NCBI GenBank assembly: GCA_964611525.1 | Contig: CAZTAL010000141.1 | Location: 1 to 64,000 of the forward strand | Direction: 5' to 3' | DNA length: 64,000 bases | DNA from: JAAYJR01 sp964611525 | Lineage (GTDB): Bacteria; Bacteroidota; Bacteroidia; Bacteroidales; Prolixibacteraceae | Shown: piece by piece, positions 29,227-38,540 of the stretch | Layout of the letters: every line of letters starts with the position of its first letter | Numbering within the stretch: position 1 is the first letter of the stretch | Program-made: the position numbers and the translations under genes | Notes under the pieces: generated by a model | Seen by the model: only the letters and a program-made list of their open reading frames with translations | Databases searched by the model: none | What the model was told of the DNA's origin: nothing

Positions 29227-30489
29227 TTAACTCCCAAAATCATCATACATAACATTTTCATCAGGAACGCCAAGATTATAAAGCATTTTCTGTACGGCGT
29301 CGTTCATCAGTGGCGGACCGCACAGATAATAATCGATTTCTTCCGGTTCATCATGATTATGCAAATACTGATCATAAATTACCTGATGTATAAATCCTAC
29401 AGGCCCTTCCCAGTTATCTTCAGATCTGGGCTCTGACAGCGCCAGAACGAATTTAAAGTTGTCAAAATTCTTCTCTATATCACGAAACTGGTCGTAATAG
29501 AACACCTCCTTCCACGAACGTGCTCCATACCAGAATGTAATCTTTTTGTCCCTTTCTTTTAGAGTATGAAACAAATGAAATAAATGAGACCTCATCGGAG
29601 CCATGCCAGCTCCTCCTCCGATAAACATCATTTCATTATCGTTGTCCTTCAGGAAAAAATCGCCATAAGGACCTGAAACAAAAACTTTGTCGCCCGGTTT
29701 ACGGGAAAAAATATAAGAAGAACATATGCCGGGATTTACCTTCTTAAAACGTTTATTGGCACGATCCCACGGAGGTGTGGCAATACGGATATTCAACATT
29801 ATAATGTTTCCTTCCTCAGGATGATTAGCCATTGAATATGCCCGGAAAGTAGGCTCAGGATTCTTCATCTTCAATTCCGGGAGACCAAATTTGTCCCAGT
29901 CATCACGAAATTCTTCTTCTACATCAATATCTTTAAAATCAACTTCTATCTTTGGTACATCAATCTGCACATAGCCACCCGATCTGAATTTTAATTTTTC
30001 TCCCTCAGGCAGCCTGAGTATAAATTCCTTTATAAAAGTAGCAACGTTTTTATTGGATATTACTTCACATTCCCATTTTTTAACGCCTAATACTTCACGG
30101 GGAATAATAATGTCGAGGTCCTCTTTTACTTTCACCTGACAGGCAAGGCGCCAGTGTTCGTTTTGTTCTTTTCTGGTAAAAAAATCTGTTTCGGTGGGCA
30201 ATATGGAACCTCCCCCCTTAACGATCCGGCATCGGCACATGCCGCATGTGCCCCCGCCACCACAGGCTGAAGGAAGAAAAATTTTATTATTACTCAAATT
30301 AGTCAGCAGCGTATCACCCGGCTGAGTCTCTATTACCCTTTCTCCTTCATTTATATCAATTATTACCTTACCTGAGGGAGTAAGCTTCTTTTTAGCATAC
30401 AACAAAATGGTAACCAGCAGGATTATCACAGCTAAAAAAACCACCACACTAGTAATGACAACAGTAGTTTGTATTGATATTAAAAACAT
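29227..30489 (-). CDS. nqrF: Na+-translocating NADH:quinone oxidoreductase subunit F
   Basis: 420 aa from the ATG at 30489; a GTG two codons upstream is the alternative. One N-terminal membrane helix (residues 8-30) is followed by a [2Fe-2S] ferredoxin domain with Cys76, Cys82, Cys85 and Cys117 in the ACGGGGTCGMC pattern. Next comes an FAD domain (FRAYSMANHPEE) and an NADH domain (MMFIGGGAGMAPMRSHLFH, ending YYLCGPPLMNDAV). It oxidises NADH and passes electrons to the other subunits. Last of the six nqr genes in order A to F. Confidence 0.97.
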   Translation of the reverse strand: MFLISIQTTVVITSVVVFLAVIILLVTILLYAKKKLTPSGKVIIDINEGERVIETQPGDTLLTNLSNNKIFLPSACGGGGTCGMCRCRIVKGGGSILPTETDFFTRKEQNEHWRLACQVKVKEDLDIIIPREVLGVKKWECEVISNKNVATFIKEFILRLPEGEKLKFRSGGYVQIDVPKIEVDFKDIDVEEEFRDDWDKFGLPELKMKNPEPTFRAYSMANHPEEGNIIMLNIRIATPPWDRANKRFKKVNPGICSSYIFSRKPGDKVFVSGPYGDFFLKDNDNEMMFIGGGAGMAPMRSHLFHLFHTLKERDKKITFWYGARSWKEVFYYDQFRDIEKNFDNFKFVLALSEPRSEDNWEGPVGFIHQVIYDQYLHNHDEPEEIDYYLCGPPLMNDAVQKMLYNLGVPDENVMYDDFGS

Positions 30490-30508
30490 TAACACTTATA
30501 TAATATAT

Positions 30509-31126
30509 TTACAGTTTTATTCCCATAAAGCCCATAAAGGCCAGTCCCATCAAACCGGTAACAATAAAAGTAATACCGAGTCCCCGCAAAGGACCGGGCA
30601 CATTGGAGTATTGGATTTTTTCACGTATTGCTGCAATTCCTACGATTGCAAGAAACCAACCCAATCCTGATCCCAGTCCGTAAACCGTAGCCTCCCCTAT
30701 ATTAAGGAATTCTTTTTGTTGCATAAAGAGTGAACCGCCAAGGATGGCACAGTTCACTGCTATCAGGGGCAAGAAAATTCCCAGTTGATTATAAAGCACC
30801 GGGGCAAACTTTTCTACTACCATCTCAACGAGTTGTACCATAGAAGCAATGACAGCTATAAACATTATAAAAGAAAGAAAACTCAGATCAACTTCCGCAA
30901 AAGCAGGACTTATCCAGCTAAGAGCTCCTTCCTTTAATATGTAATTCTCAAGAAGGTAATCCACCGGCACAGTAATTCCTAGGACAAAAATAACTGCAAT
31001 GCCAAGACCTGTGGCTGTCTTTACAGTTTTCGACACAGCCAGATAAGAACACATACCCAAAAAATAGGCAAAAACCATGTTCTCAATAAAGATCGACTTA
31101 ATAAATATGTTTATTAGATTTTCCAT
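30509..31126 (-). CDS. nqrE: Na+-NQR subunit E
   Basis: 205 aa, six membrane helices, homologous to NqrD and to RnfA. The motif AVNCAILGGSLF and the N-terminal FLGMCSYLAVSK each contribute a cysteine of the Fe site shared with NqrD in the membrane. It is 16 bp from nqrD and 19 bp from nqrF, within the nqr operon. Confidence 0.96.
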   Translation of the reverse strand: MENLINIFIKSIFIENMVFAYFLGMCSYLAVSKTVKTATGLGIAVIFVLGITVPVDYLLENYILKEGALSWISPAFAEVDLSFLSFIMFIAVIASMVQLVEMVVEKFAPVLYNQLGIFLPLIAVNCAILGGSLFMQQKEFLNIGEATVYGLGSGLGWFLAIVGIAAIREKIQYSNVPGPLRGLGITFIVTGLMGLAFMGFMGIKL

Positions 31127-31142
31127 TGTCAGTATTTTGCTG

Positions 31143-31787
31143 TTAATCTTCTATCAACTCCCGATTGCGACTGCGCTGTATCCAAATAATTATTCCTACT
31201 GTAATTAAAGCCATAGGGGGCAATATCATCATTCCGTTATTCTCATAGAATCCTCCTTTATCCATATACCAACTTTCAGGAATAACCTGATAACCATAAA
31301 CCGAACCCGAGCCAAACAGCTCCCGCACAAAGCCTACAATAATCAGAATAATCCCGTATCCTGCAGCATTCCCTATACCGTCCAGCAGGGATTGCCACGG
31401 TCTGTTCCCCAGGGCAAAGGCTTCAAGCCTTCCCATAATAATACAATTAGTAATTATTAGCCCCACAAAAACCGATAGTTGTTTGCTGACATCATAAACA
31501 TAAGCCTTTAAAATCTGATCGACCAATATAACCAGGAAAGCAATTACCACAAGCTGCACAATTATCCTTATACGATTGGGAATAGTATTACGTAAAAGGG
31601 AAATTATCACATTTGCAAGAGCCAATACGGCTACCACGGAAACCGCCATCACCACTGCAGGTTTCAACTGTGCTGTCACTGCAAGTGCTGAACATATACC
31701 CAGTACCTGCACGGTTATAGGATTGCTTTTATTAAGCGGCTCAGTAAGCAGTCTGATATTTTTTCTTGAAAATAGAAGATCACTCAT
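31143..31787 (-). CDS. nqrD: Na+-NQR subunit D
   Basis: 214 aa, six membrane helices. VLGICSALAVTAQL and ITNCIIMGRLEAFAL are the paired cysteine-bearing helices that with NqrE hold the intramembrane Fe-S centre. Its ATG overlaps the nqrC stop (ATGA), so the two are translationally coupled. Confidence 0.96.
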   Translation of the reverse strand: MSDLLFSRKNIRLLTEPLNKSNPITVQVLGICSALAVTAQLKPAVVMAVSVVAVLALANVIISLLRNTIPNRIRIIVQLVVIAFLVILVDQILKAYVYDVSKQLSVFVGLIITNCIIMGRLEAFALGNRPWQSLLDGIGNAAGYGIILIIVGFVRELFGSGSVYGYQVIPESWYMDKGGFYENNGMMILPPMALITVGIIIWIQRSRNRELIED

Positions 31788-32491
31788 CGCTCATGATTTT
31801 TTTTAATTAAAAATTCCTCATAACTTTTAAAATCATTCAACAACATCTTCTCCAGCCCTTTACTGGTAATGGTTCCACCAGATATACCGTCTACACTATG
31901 CTCTTCATCACCTTCCTGTCCCGACTTAGTGACCTTGATTGAGACGAGATTACCAGATTGGTCAAATAACTTCTTACCTTTAAAGGTACTCTCAAAAGAT
32001 TCAGTTGAAATCTCAGCCCCGAGTCCCGGGGTTTCACCCTTATGATCGAAATTAGCACCGTAAATAGTATTCATATCACTGTTCAGGGAAACATACCCCC
32101 AGATAGGTCCCCACAACCCGGTTCCCCGCAAAGGAAAAATATATTTTAATCCATCATCTGTAAAACACTCATAGACCGGCAATAACCGCTCATCCACGGG
32201 TTTTGCTCTTTGTTTTTTTAAATCTATTTCAAAGGCCTCCCCGCCTTCCACGATTTCTCCTTCTGAATTGACAACATACTGTCCCTGTATCTTTTCAGAA
32301 TATATTTCTGTAGCATCATTCGGACTACTTTGAATATTGACTGATGCCAAAATGCTTTGTTTCTTTTCTATCTCAATATTCTGCGTCTGAAGAGGTCTCA
32401 GGGCCATTGATACCGATGCAAGGACAGCAGCAACAATTATTACCATTATGGCTGCATAAATAAATGTATATGTATTACCGTTTCTATCCAT
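31784..32491 (-). CDS. nqrC: Na+-NQR subunit C
   Basis: 235 aa with one N-terminal membrane helix (residues 8-28) and a periplasmic domain. The flavinylation motif near residue 205 is DGISGGTITS, where the Thr after GG should receive FMN by a phosphoester bond; the more common form is SGAT. An apbE gene that does this is 5 kb away. It follows nqrB after a 93-bp spacer. Confidence 0.96.
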   Translation of the reverse strand: MDRNGNTYTFIYAAIMVIIVAAVLASVSMALRPLQTQNIEIEKKQSILASVNIQSSPNDATEIYSEKIQGQYVVNSEGEIVEGGEAFEIDLKKQRAKPVDERLLPVYECFTDDGLKYIFPLRGTGLWGPIWGYVSLNSDMNTIYGANFDHKGETPGLGAEISTESFESTFKGKKLFDQSGNLVSIKVTKSGQEGDEEHSVDGISGGTITSKGLEKMLLNDFKSYEEFLIKKNHER

Positions 32492-32584
32492 TATTTTAAT
32501 TTATCATTTGGCAAGAATCCTTCTTTTGTAAGGACTCTGTCTTTTCAAAAAATAAAATCCTTTCAGTCAGTAAATCTTTTTCAA

Positions 32585-33763
32585 TCACTCTCTTGTATAA
32601 TGTTTTTGTAATAAATATGCCCGTTTTGTACGGCGTCTTATATAACCCTTAACAACATAATGATCAATCAGCGGTGCAAAAGTGTTCATAAGTAGTATTG
32701 CCATCATCATGCCCTCGGGATAAGCGGGATTAAGTACACGGATCAATATAGCCAGAATGCCAATCATAAATCCGTATATCCATTTACCCTTTTCTGTCTG
32801 GGCTCCTGAAACAGGATCTGTAGCCATAAAAACCGCTCCAAAGGCAAAACCACCCAATACCAAATGCTGCCAGAATGGAACAGACATATATGCATTGTCC
32901 CCTGCAAAAATATTCAGGATTAGACCCATCAACAGCCCTCCTGAAAAAGTTGAAAAAATTATCTTCCAACTTCCGACACTGGTAATAATAAGAATAATTG
33001 CACCCAAAAGGATTGCAAGGGTTGAAGTTTCGCCGATTGATCCTGGAATGAAGCCGAAAAATGCATCAAGAACATCAAAATCTATATTTCCCGTGGCTGC
33101 ATCAGCCATAGGTGTGGCTCCCGTAAAGGTGTCAACCGGCTGATTATTTTTACCAAGTGATACCCAAACCGAATTACCGGACATATGAGAAGGATAGGCA
33201 AAAAACAGGAATGCCCGTGCCAGCAACGCAGGATTCCAGATATTCATTCCGGTGCCGCCAAAAACCTCCTTACCGAAAATAACGGCAAAAGCCGTTGATA
33301 ATGCAACCATCCATAATGGAGTCTCTACAGGCATAATTAGCGGAATGAGCATTCCGGTTACAAGAAAACCCTCATTAATTTCATGACCGCGTATCTGGGC
33401 AAAGAAAAACTCAATGCCAAGACCAACAACATAAGATACTATAACGATGGGAAGAACCTTTATCACACCGTATAAGAATATATTGACAAAACCTGTGGAT
33501 ACGAGTTCTCCAAGAGCTTTATAATGCTGAAAGCCAACATTATACATTCCAAATAATAACGACGGCAGCGTTGCCACCACAACAATAGCCATAACTCTTT
33601 TCAGGTCAATGTAATCATGAATATGTGTACCTGTTTTTGAAGTACTCGGGGGAACAAATAAAAGAGTAAAAAAACCATCATGCACTGATTTGAGCCAGTG
33701 GTATTTACCTCCTTCCTCAACATATGGTTCGGTTTTTTCAAAAAATTTTTTCAGGAATTGCAT
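32585..33763 (-). CDS. nqrB: Na+-NQR subunit B
   Basis: 392 aa, about ten membrane helices, the main Na+-conducting and riboflavin-binding subunit. The second covalent FMN site is DTFTGATPMADA (pattern DxxTGAT), near residue 215. Conserved glycine-rich helices include NEGFLVTGMLIPLIMPV. The C-terminus is AYLLQKHYTRE. It is 30 bp downstream of nqrA. Confidence 0.97.
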   Translation of the reverse strand: MQFLKKFFEKTEPYVEEGGKYHWLKSVHDGFFTLLFVPPSTSKTGTHIHDYIDLKRVMAIVVVATLPSLLFGMYNVGFQHYKALGELVSTGFVNIFLYGVIKVLPIVIVSYVVGLGIEFFFAQIRGHEINEGFLVTGMLIPLIMPVETPLWMVALSTAFAVIFGKEVFGGTGMNIWNPALLARAFLFFAYPSHMSGNSVWVSLGKNNQPVDTFTGATPMADAATGNIDFDVLDAFFGFIPGSIGETSTLAILLGAIILIITSVGSWKIIFSTFSGGLLMGLILNIFAGDNAYMSVPFWQHLVLGGFAFGAVFMATDPVSGAQTEKGKWIYGFMIGILAILIRVLNPAYPEGMMMAILLMNTFAPLIDHYVVKGYIRRRTKRAYLLQKHYTRE

Positions 33764-33793
33764 ATTATAATTAATTTATATAACCAACAGTAA

Positions 33794-35140
33794 CTATCCA
33801 AGTTCCTTTATCATAGTATTAATGCCCCGGCGCAAAATGTCCTGAACTTTAATTTTGGAAGCACATACATACTCACACAGTGCGAAATCTTCTTCAATTA
33901 CCTCATATATGCCAAGTTGTTCCATCTTGTCAATATCATTTGCCAAAATGGCTTTCAGTAAAAATACAGGCAGAATATCCATCGGAACAACCTTTTTATA
34001 CTGGTCGGTCATTACAAATGCACGTTCGCTACCGTGAAGGTTAGCATTCATATCATATTGCTCCTTGGAAAATAATCCCGAAAGGAAAGTTTTAGACGCA
34101 CTGTACTTATTAAATCCCGGTGAAGCCCATCCCAATAATTCATATTCATCCCCTTCCGGTATAACGGTAATCTGGGAATCATAAAATCCAATATAATTTT
34201 GTTCCTTCACACGTTTGCCGGTCAGCACATTACCACCGATAATACGTTGCCTGTAGTCTGCTTTTTTCAACCTGCCATCAGTAATCAGGGAAACAGGTAC
34301 TCCTGAAACTGTTCTGTAATATTGCGGATTTTTTATCTCCGAGCCCGTCAATGCAATAATTTTTGTTAAGTCCAGTTTTCCGTTAAGAAATAGTCTCCCG
34401 ATAAAAAGAACATCCTGAACGTTAATAGTCCAGACAGCATCACCTTTGAATACCGGTCTTATATGATGAATATGTACTCCTACATTCCCTGCCGGATGAG
34501 GTCCGGAGAAATGCCTGATCTGAACATTCTTAACCTCTGAAAAAATTGAATTTTTCTTTACTCCCATATAAACAGGCCCCTTTGTCAATTTGGCCAAAGC
34601 ATCGATGCCTGTTTGAAATGCTTTCATCTGTCCCTTAATAACAAAATCATAATCAGGAGCAAGCGGACTCGTATCGAATGTTGAAATGAAAATAGCTTCG
34701 GGTTTATCATCAGGATAAGCTACAATACCGTATGGACGTCTTTTTATAAATGGCCAGAGTCCGCTTTTCAGCAACTGGTCTTTTATCTCTTCCCCGGAGA
34801 GGGTATTCGGATCAGCTTTTAAAAATTCTGCTTCATCAGGGTCCTTTGCAGTCTCGATCACAACCTCCAGGATCCGACGTCTCTCACCTCTTTTTACCGC
34901 AGCAATCTGTCCTCCCACAGGCGCAGTAAAAAAAACTTCAGGATGATACTTGTCATGGAACAGAACATCGCCTGTCCTGACCATAGTACCCGGCTTTACA
35001 TCTAGTTTAGGAACAAGACCGTGAAAATCAATGGGTTTGACAGCTACAGAGGCAGGTGGTGACAGAATACCCACAACGTTTTCAGCATCACCCTTAATCT
35101 TTATATCGAGTCCTCTTCTTAACCTTATTACTTCTGACAT
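33794..35140 (-). CDS. nqrA: Na+-NQR subunit A
   Basis: 448 aa, soluble cytosolic subunit. The N-terminus IRLRRGLDIKIKGDA and the segments VGGQIAAVKRGERRR and GPVYMGVKKNS are characteristic, as is the HFSGPHPAGNVGVHIHHI block shared with NqrA and RnfC. First gene of the operon, with a promoter candidate at 35175-35206. Confidence 0.97.
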   Translation of the reverse strand: MSEVIRLRRGLDIKIKGDAENVVGILSPPASVAVKPIDFHGLVPKLDVKPGTMVRTGDVLFHDKYHPEVFFTAPVGGQIAAVKRGERRRILEVVIETAKDPDEAEFLKADPNTLSGEEIKDQLLKSGLWPFIKRRPYGIVAYPDDKPEAIFISTFDTSPLAPDYDFVIKGQMKAFQTGIDALAKLTKGPVYMGVKKNSIFSEVKNVQIRHFSGPHPAGNVGVHIHHIRPVFKGDAVWTINVQDVLFIGRLFLNGKLDLTKIIALTGSEIKNPQYYRTVSGVPVSLITDGRLKKADYRQRIIGGNVLTGKRVKEQNYIGFYDSQITVIPEGDEYELLGWASPGFNKYSASKTFLSGLFSKEQYDMNANLHGSERAFVMTDQYKKVVPMDILPVFLLKAILANDIDKMEQLGIYEVIEEDFALCEYVCASKIKVQDILRRGINTMIKELG

Positions 35141-35174
35141 TTGTTATCAAGAATAGAATTGTTGATCAGGTTGG

Positions 35175-35206
35175 CAAAAATAAATAATAAATTGCCTTTG
35201 CGCAAT
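35175..35206 (-). promoter_or_regulatory. Promoter for nqrA-F
   Basis: TATTTTTG (plus strand CAAAAATA, 35175-35182) fits the -7 box; ATTG at 35203-35206 with a 20-bp spacer is a partial -33 match. Transcription would start about 30 nt before the nqrA ATG. Confidence 0.5.
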
Positions 35207-35298
35207 GTTTAATATAAAATTTGAGGAAAGACTCCATCTTTTTTGACATCTTTTTAAAAAGACGGAATCTTTGCATATACAAAAAAACTAAATAATTT

Positions 35299-35327
35299 TT
35301 TGATCTTAAAGTAATAAGATATCTTTG
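35299..35327 (+). promoter_or_regulatory. Promoter for the T9SS plug gene
   Basis: TTTG (35299-35302), 17 bp, then TATCTTTG (35320-35327). It gives an untranslated leader of about 110 nt that contains the dispersed palindrome. Confidence 0.55.
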
Positions 35328-35375
35328 AAAATTAATTAGGTATTGTGTTAAAGTCCGCCGGCGCCGTTATGTTTT

Positions 35376-35400
35376 GTCCTCATGATTTATTCAGGAGGGC
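35376..35400. repeat. Dispersed palindromic element, copy 2
   Basis: GTCCTCATGATTTATTCAGGAGGGC, inverted relative to copy 1 at 20832-20856, with small changes in the second arm. It is located in the untranslated leader of the plug gene. Confidence 0.55.
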
Positions 35401-35442
35401 TTGTACTCAAAATGTTCATTTTCTGGTAAAAAGGATAAAATT

Positions 35443-36732
35443 ATGCTGATATTAATAATAATCGCAACAGCTTTACTGAACGGGATTCATAATTTCCCGC
35501 AAAACGAAGAAGAAAATTATTATTACGAGGATGCCGTATATAACGAAAATATTAAAACCGTTATGATGCACCGCGAAGGATTTGAGCTGTCTAATCCCGT
35601 TTGGGAGATGGGTGAAGAGATACCTTTGGTCTTTAAGTTTGATGATTTATCTGGAGAAGTAAAAGATTATTACTATACTATCATTCATTGCGATGCTGAC
35701 TGGAATGAGAGTTATATTCCACAGACGGATTATATTGATGGCTTTGTCAAAAACCCGCTTGATGACTATGCACGGTCATTCAATACAAGTTTCGAATACA
35801 TCAATTACCGTCTTTTTCTTCCCAACGAAAATATTGACTTTAAAATATCAGGCAATTATGCCCTGGTTATTTATGAAGGATATAATAAGGATAACATAAT
35901 CCTGAGCAAACGGTTTCATGTTGTTGAACCGGTTATCGATGTGGAGGGTACTGTGCGGCGCGCAACGCTCGATGCATTTAAAGGTGAAAACCAGGAAGTA
36001 GACTTTACCATCTATCACGAAAATCTGAACATAGAAAATCCCCGCGAGGAAGTGAAGGTTGTGATCATGCAGAATAATCGCTGGGACAATGCAATACGTG
36101 ACTTAAAACCACTTTTTATTCGCGACAGAAGTTTAATTTACGATTATAACCGGGAAAATGTTTTTACTGCGGGTAATGAATTCAGGTATTTTGATAATCG
36201 TACAAACCGTGTTAACGGCGAAAATGTGCTTTCCACGGAATTTCACCGGCCCTATTTTCATAAAACACTCATGCCCGATGACGTACGTTCCAACCGCAAA
36301 TACTTTTCTTATGAAGAAATGAACGGAAAGTACGTTATAGAGAGTCAGGACAGGGAGGTGCAGGATTATGATACTGAATGTGATTATACTTTTGTACACT
36401 TCACTCTGGAACTCGAATCCATATTACTCGGAGGAAGTGTAAATGTGTTCGGGGCGCTTAACAACTGGAATGCCAATAAAACCAACGAGATGACATGGAA
36501 TTATGACACAAGCGCTTACGAAAATACTCTTTTGTTGAAGCAGGGATACTACAATTATATATATGTTTATGTCCCAAAGGGGTCAAATGTTGCCGACCAT
36601 AAAAATATTGAAGGTAGTTACTGGGAAACAGAGAATGATTATCAAATATTTGTTTATTACAGGGAAATGGCATCACGTTACGACCGCCTGATCGGGTATC
36701 GACAATTGAATTCTGTTACAAACCGCTTCTGA
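35443..36732 (+). CDS. Type IX secretion system plug protein (DUF5103)
   Basis: 429 aa from the ATG at 35443, which opens a signal peptide (about 20 residues); an upstream in-frame TTG is less likely. The first domain has the family features FELSNPVWEMGEEIPLVFKFDDL and YYTIIHCDADWNES, and GNYALVIYEGYN follows. The second half contains VNVFGALNNWN and ends in a strand that reads YYREMASRYDRLIGY. The Plug closes the SprA translocon on the periplasmic side when no substrate is engaged. Consistent with the T9SS-sorted protease elsewhere in the window. Confidence 0.88.
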   Translation: MLILIIIATALLNGIHNFPQNEEENYYYEDAVYNENIKTVMMHREGFELSNPVWEMGEEIPLVFKFDDLSGEVKDYYYTIIHCDADWNESYIPQTDYIDGFVKNPLDDYARSFNTSFEYINYRLFLPNENIDFKISGNYALVIYEGYNKDNIILSKRFHVVEPVIDVEGTVRRATLDAFKGENQEVDFTIYHENLNIENPREEVKVVIMQNNRWDNAIRDLKPLFIRDRSLIYDYNRENVFTAGNEFRYFDNRTNRVNGENVLSTEFHRPYFHKTLMPDDVRSNRKYFSYEEMNGKYVIESQDREVQDYDTECDYTFVHFTLELESILLGGSVNVFGALNNWNANKTNEMTWNYDTSAYENTLLLKQGYYNYIYVYVPKGSNVADHKNIEGSYWETENDYQIFVYYREMASRYDRLIGYRQLNSVTNRF

Positions 36733-36755
36733 ATATAAATAAACTGAAAACAAAC

Positions 36756-37766
36756 ATGAAATTTATTGATCAGAATATACGTATCATATTACTTTTGACT
36801 ATAACACTTAATTTTAATTTCTGTTGTGACAGTTCAAAATACATTTATAACGAAGGATTTGTTTATGGTACTATTTATCATATTATCTATGAAAGTCCTT
36901 CCGGCAAAGACCTGTACAATATTATTGAAGAAAAGCTTGAAGAATACAATAATATATTTTCTACTTTTAATAAATCTTCTGTTATTTCGAAAATCAATGA
37001 CAACCAGCCTGTAGAGCTTGATCCCCTTTTTATTAATTGTTTCAACAGGGCTATGGAAATTTCAAAAATCACCGACGGCGCATTTGATATAACGGCGGGA
37101 CCCATGGTTAATGCATGGGGATTCGGGCCGGATCAAAAAAGAAAGGTGTCTCACGAAACAATAGACAGCCTTAAAGCAATTACAGGATATGAAAAAGTCA
37201 GGCTTGCAGACGATAGAATAATTAAGGATGATATTGACATGAAGCTGGACATGAGTGCTATTGCAAAAGGTTATACCTGCGATTTGCTTAGCGAATTTCT
37301 GGAAAAAGCAGGATGTAAAAATTATATGGTCGAAATTGGAGGGGAAGTTGTGGCTAAAGGACATAATGAAAAGGGACGGACATGGACCATAGGTATAAGC
37401 AAACCTGACGATACTTTTTTTACTTCAAATGAGATTCAGGCTAAGGTATCATTGCAGGAGAATGCTTTGGCAACTTCCGGTAATTATCGTAATTATTATG
37501 TTGAGGAAGGAAAAAAAATTGCCCATACAATTAATCCCAAAACAGGCTATCCGGTTGAACACACTATGCTTAGCACAACAGTACTGGCTGATAATTGTCT
37601 TGATGCCGATGCATTTGCCACTGCGTTCATAGTAATGGGACTGGAAAAGTCAATTGAATTGTATAAAAAGATTCCCGGCATTGAAGTATATTTTATCTAT
37701 TCATCAGATGGCGGGGAGAACCAGATTTATATGTCCGGTAATTTCAAAAAACACCTTAAGAAATAA
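36756..37766 (+). CDS. apbE: FAD:protein FMN transferase ApbE
   Basis: 336 aa lipoprotein (lipobox FNFCC around residue 23). The family core has FDITAGPMVNAWGFGP, DMSAIAKGYTCDLL, YMVEIGGEVVAKG, the NALATSGNYRNYY strand and HTINPKTGYPV, then the metal-binding DADAFATAFIVMG. It moves FMN from FAD to a Thr in periplasmic DxxSGAT-type sites, that is, those in NqrB and NqrC encoded 1.6 kb away on the other strand. It starts 24 bp after the plug gene, so the two are probably cotranscribed. Confidence 0.95.
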   Translation: MKFIDQNIRIILLLTITLNFNFCCDSSKYIYNEGFVYGTIYHIIYESPSGKDLYNIIEEKLEEYNNIFSTFNKSSVISKINDNQPVELDPLFINCFNRAMEISKITDGAFDITAGPMVNAWGFGPDQKRKVSHETIDSLKAITGYEKVRLADDRIIKDDIDMKLDMSAIAKGYTCDLLSEFLEKAGCKNYMVEIGGEVVAKGHNEKGRTWTIGISKPDDTFFTSNEIQAKVSLQENALATSGNYRNYYVEEGKKIAHTINPKTGYPVEHTMLSTTVLADNCLDADAFATAFIVMGLEKSIELYKKIPGIEVYFIYSSDGGENQIYMSGNFKKHLKK

Positions 37767-37773
37767 AACAACT

Positions 37774-38004
37774 TTAGGTTTTGTATTTTACTTTTTTATA
37801 ATCAACCCGGTTATAATATTTATCCTGTTCCAGACGATCTTGTGTCCGGGCACAATAAACGCCACGACCGGCAAGATATTTATTTCTGCCTATATGAATA
37901 TTGGGGAATTTGCCACCTTTTTTAAATACAATACGAAGTGCAAGTCCCAAAACAGCTATCAAAACTAAAATTACAGCTAATAAAACTACTATTAAAAATT
38001 CCAT
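37774..38004 (-). CDS. Small single-pass membrane protein next to apbE
   Basis: 76 aa. One membrane helix (residues 2-28) is followed by a basic soluble tail with the segment KFPNIHIGRNKYLAGRGVYC and then TQDRLEQ, which I recall as a recurring small Bacteroidota family without a known role. It is tail-to-tail with apbE, 7 bp apart. A role in Nqr maturation, comparable to NqrM, is possible by context, but NqrM has several cysteines and this protein has only one. Confidence 0.6.
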   Translation of the reverse strand: MEFLIVVLLAVILVLIAVLGLALRIVFKKGGKFPNIHIGRNKYLAGRGVYCARTQDRLEQDKYYNRVDYKKVKYKT

Positions 38005-38168
38005 CCTTAATACATTCCTTTTTACAAAAATACATTATTTTTTATACTCAACGGATAAAAAATCAGTTAATGGAGAGAGACCTTTGTGTTATTTGATTTT
38101 CATAGTTCCTATCTTTAGTTATTAAAAACTTTTTTGTAATTTTATTATAATTTTAAAAAATATTAACA

Positions 38169-38540
38169 ATGGAAAAGCATATAAATGTTGTAGCTGCTCT
38201 GCAAATCGGTTTGAGTATATTAGGGATTCTCGCTGGTGTCTTTCTTTTTGTTATTCTTAATTTTACAGGTAATATCGTAAATGATGAACAGGCACGTTTA
38301 ATCCTGTCCATCATTTCCAAAGTCCTTTCAATTTTCATTATTGTGTGTTGTTTACCAGGAATAATTGCAGGGATTGGACTTTTCAAAAAGAAAGAGTGGG
38401 CACGCATATTAACACTTATTATCTCTGTTGTAGAATTAATTAACTTTCCGCTAGGAACGGCTGTGGGTATATATTCCATATGGGCACTGGTTCAACCGGA
38501 AATAGTGGAAGAGTTCAAAAAAATTGATGGTACAGTATAA
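38169..38540 (+). CDS. Small integral membrane protein
   Basis: 123 aa with four membrane helices (about residues 8-31, 44-68, 77-93 and 95-110). The pattern GIGLFKKKEWARILTLIISVVELINFPLG with YSIWAL near the end is common in small membrane proteins of unknown function. Its last 14 bases overlap the acylphosphatase start. A TATCTTTA sequence 60 bp upstream of the ATG is a near match to the -7 box. Confidence 0.75.
   Translation: MEKHINVVAALQIGLSILGILAGVFLFVILNFTGNIVNDEQARLILSIISKVLSIFIIVCCLPGIIAGIGLFKKKEWARILTLIISVVELINFPLGTAVGIYSIWALVQPEIVEEFKKIDGTV

Larger units (their letters stand above)
35141..35442. other. 302-bp divergent promoter region, nqr/T9SS plug
   Basis: No gene lies in this stretch. 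It holds a minus-strand promoter for nqrA, a plus-strand promoter about 115 bp before the plug gene, and in the plug leader the second copy of the dispersed palindrome plus a short GC-rich palindromic stretch (GCCGGCGCCG around 35358-35367). Confidence 0.6.

Noticed and set aside
35401..35442. Longer TTG-started N-terminus of the T9SS plug gene
   Set aside because: It would sit before a clear signal peptide and immediately after the dispersed repeat; the ATG at 35443 is better.
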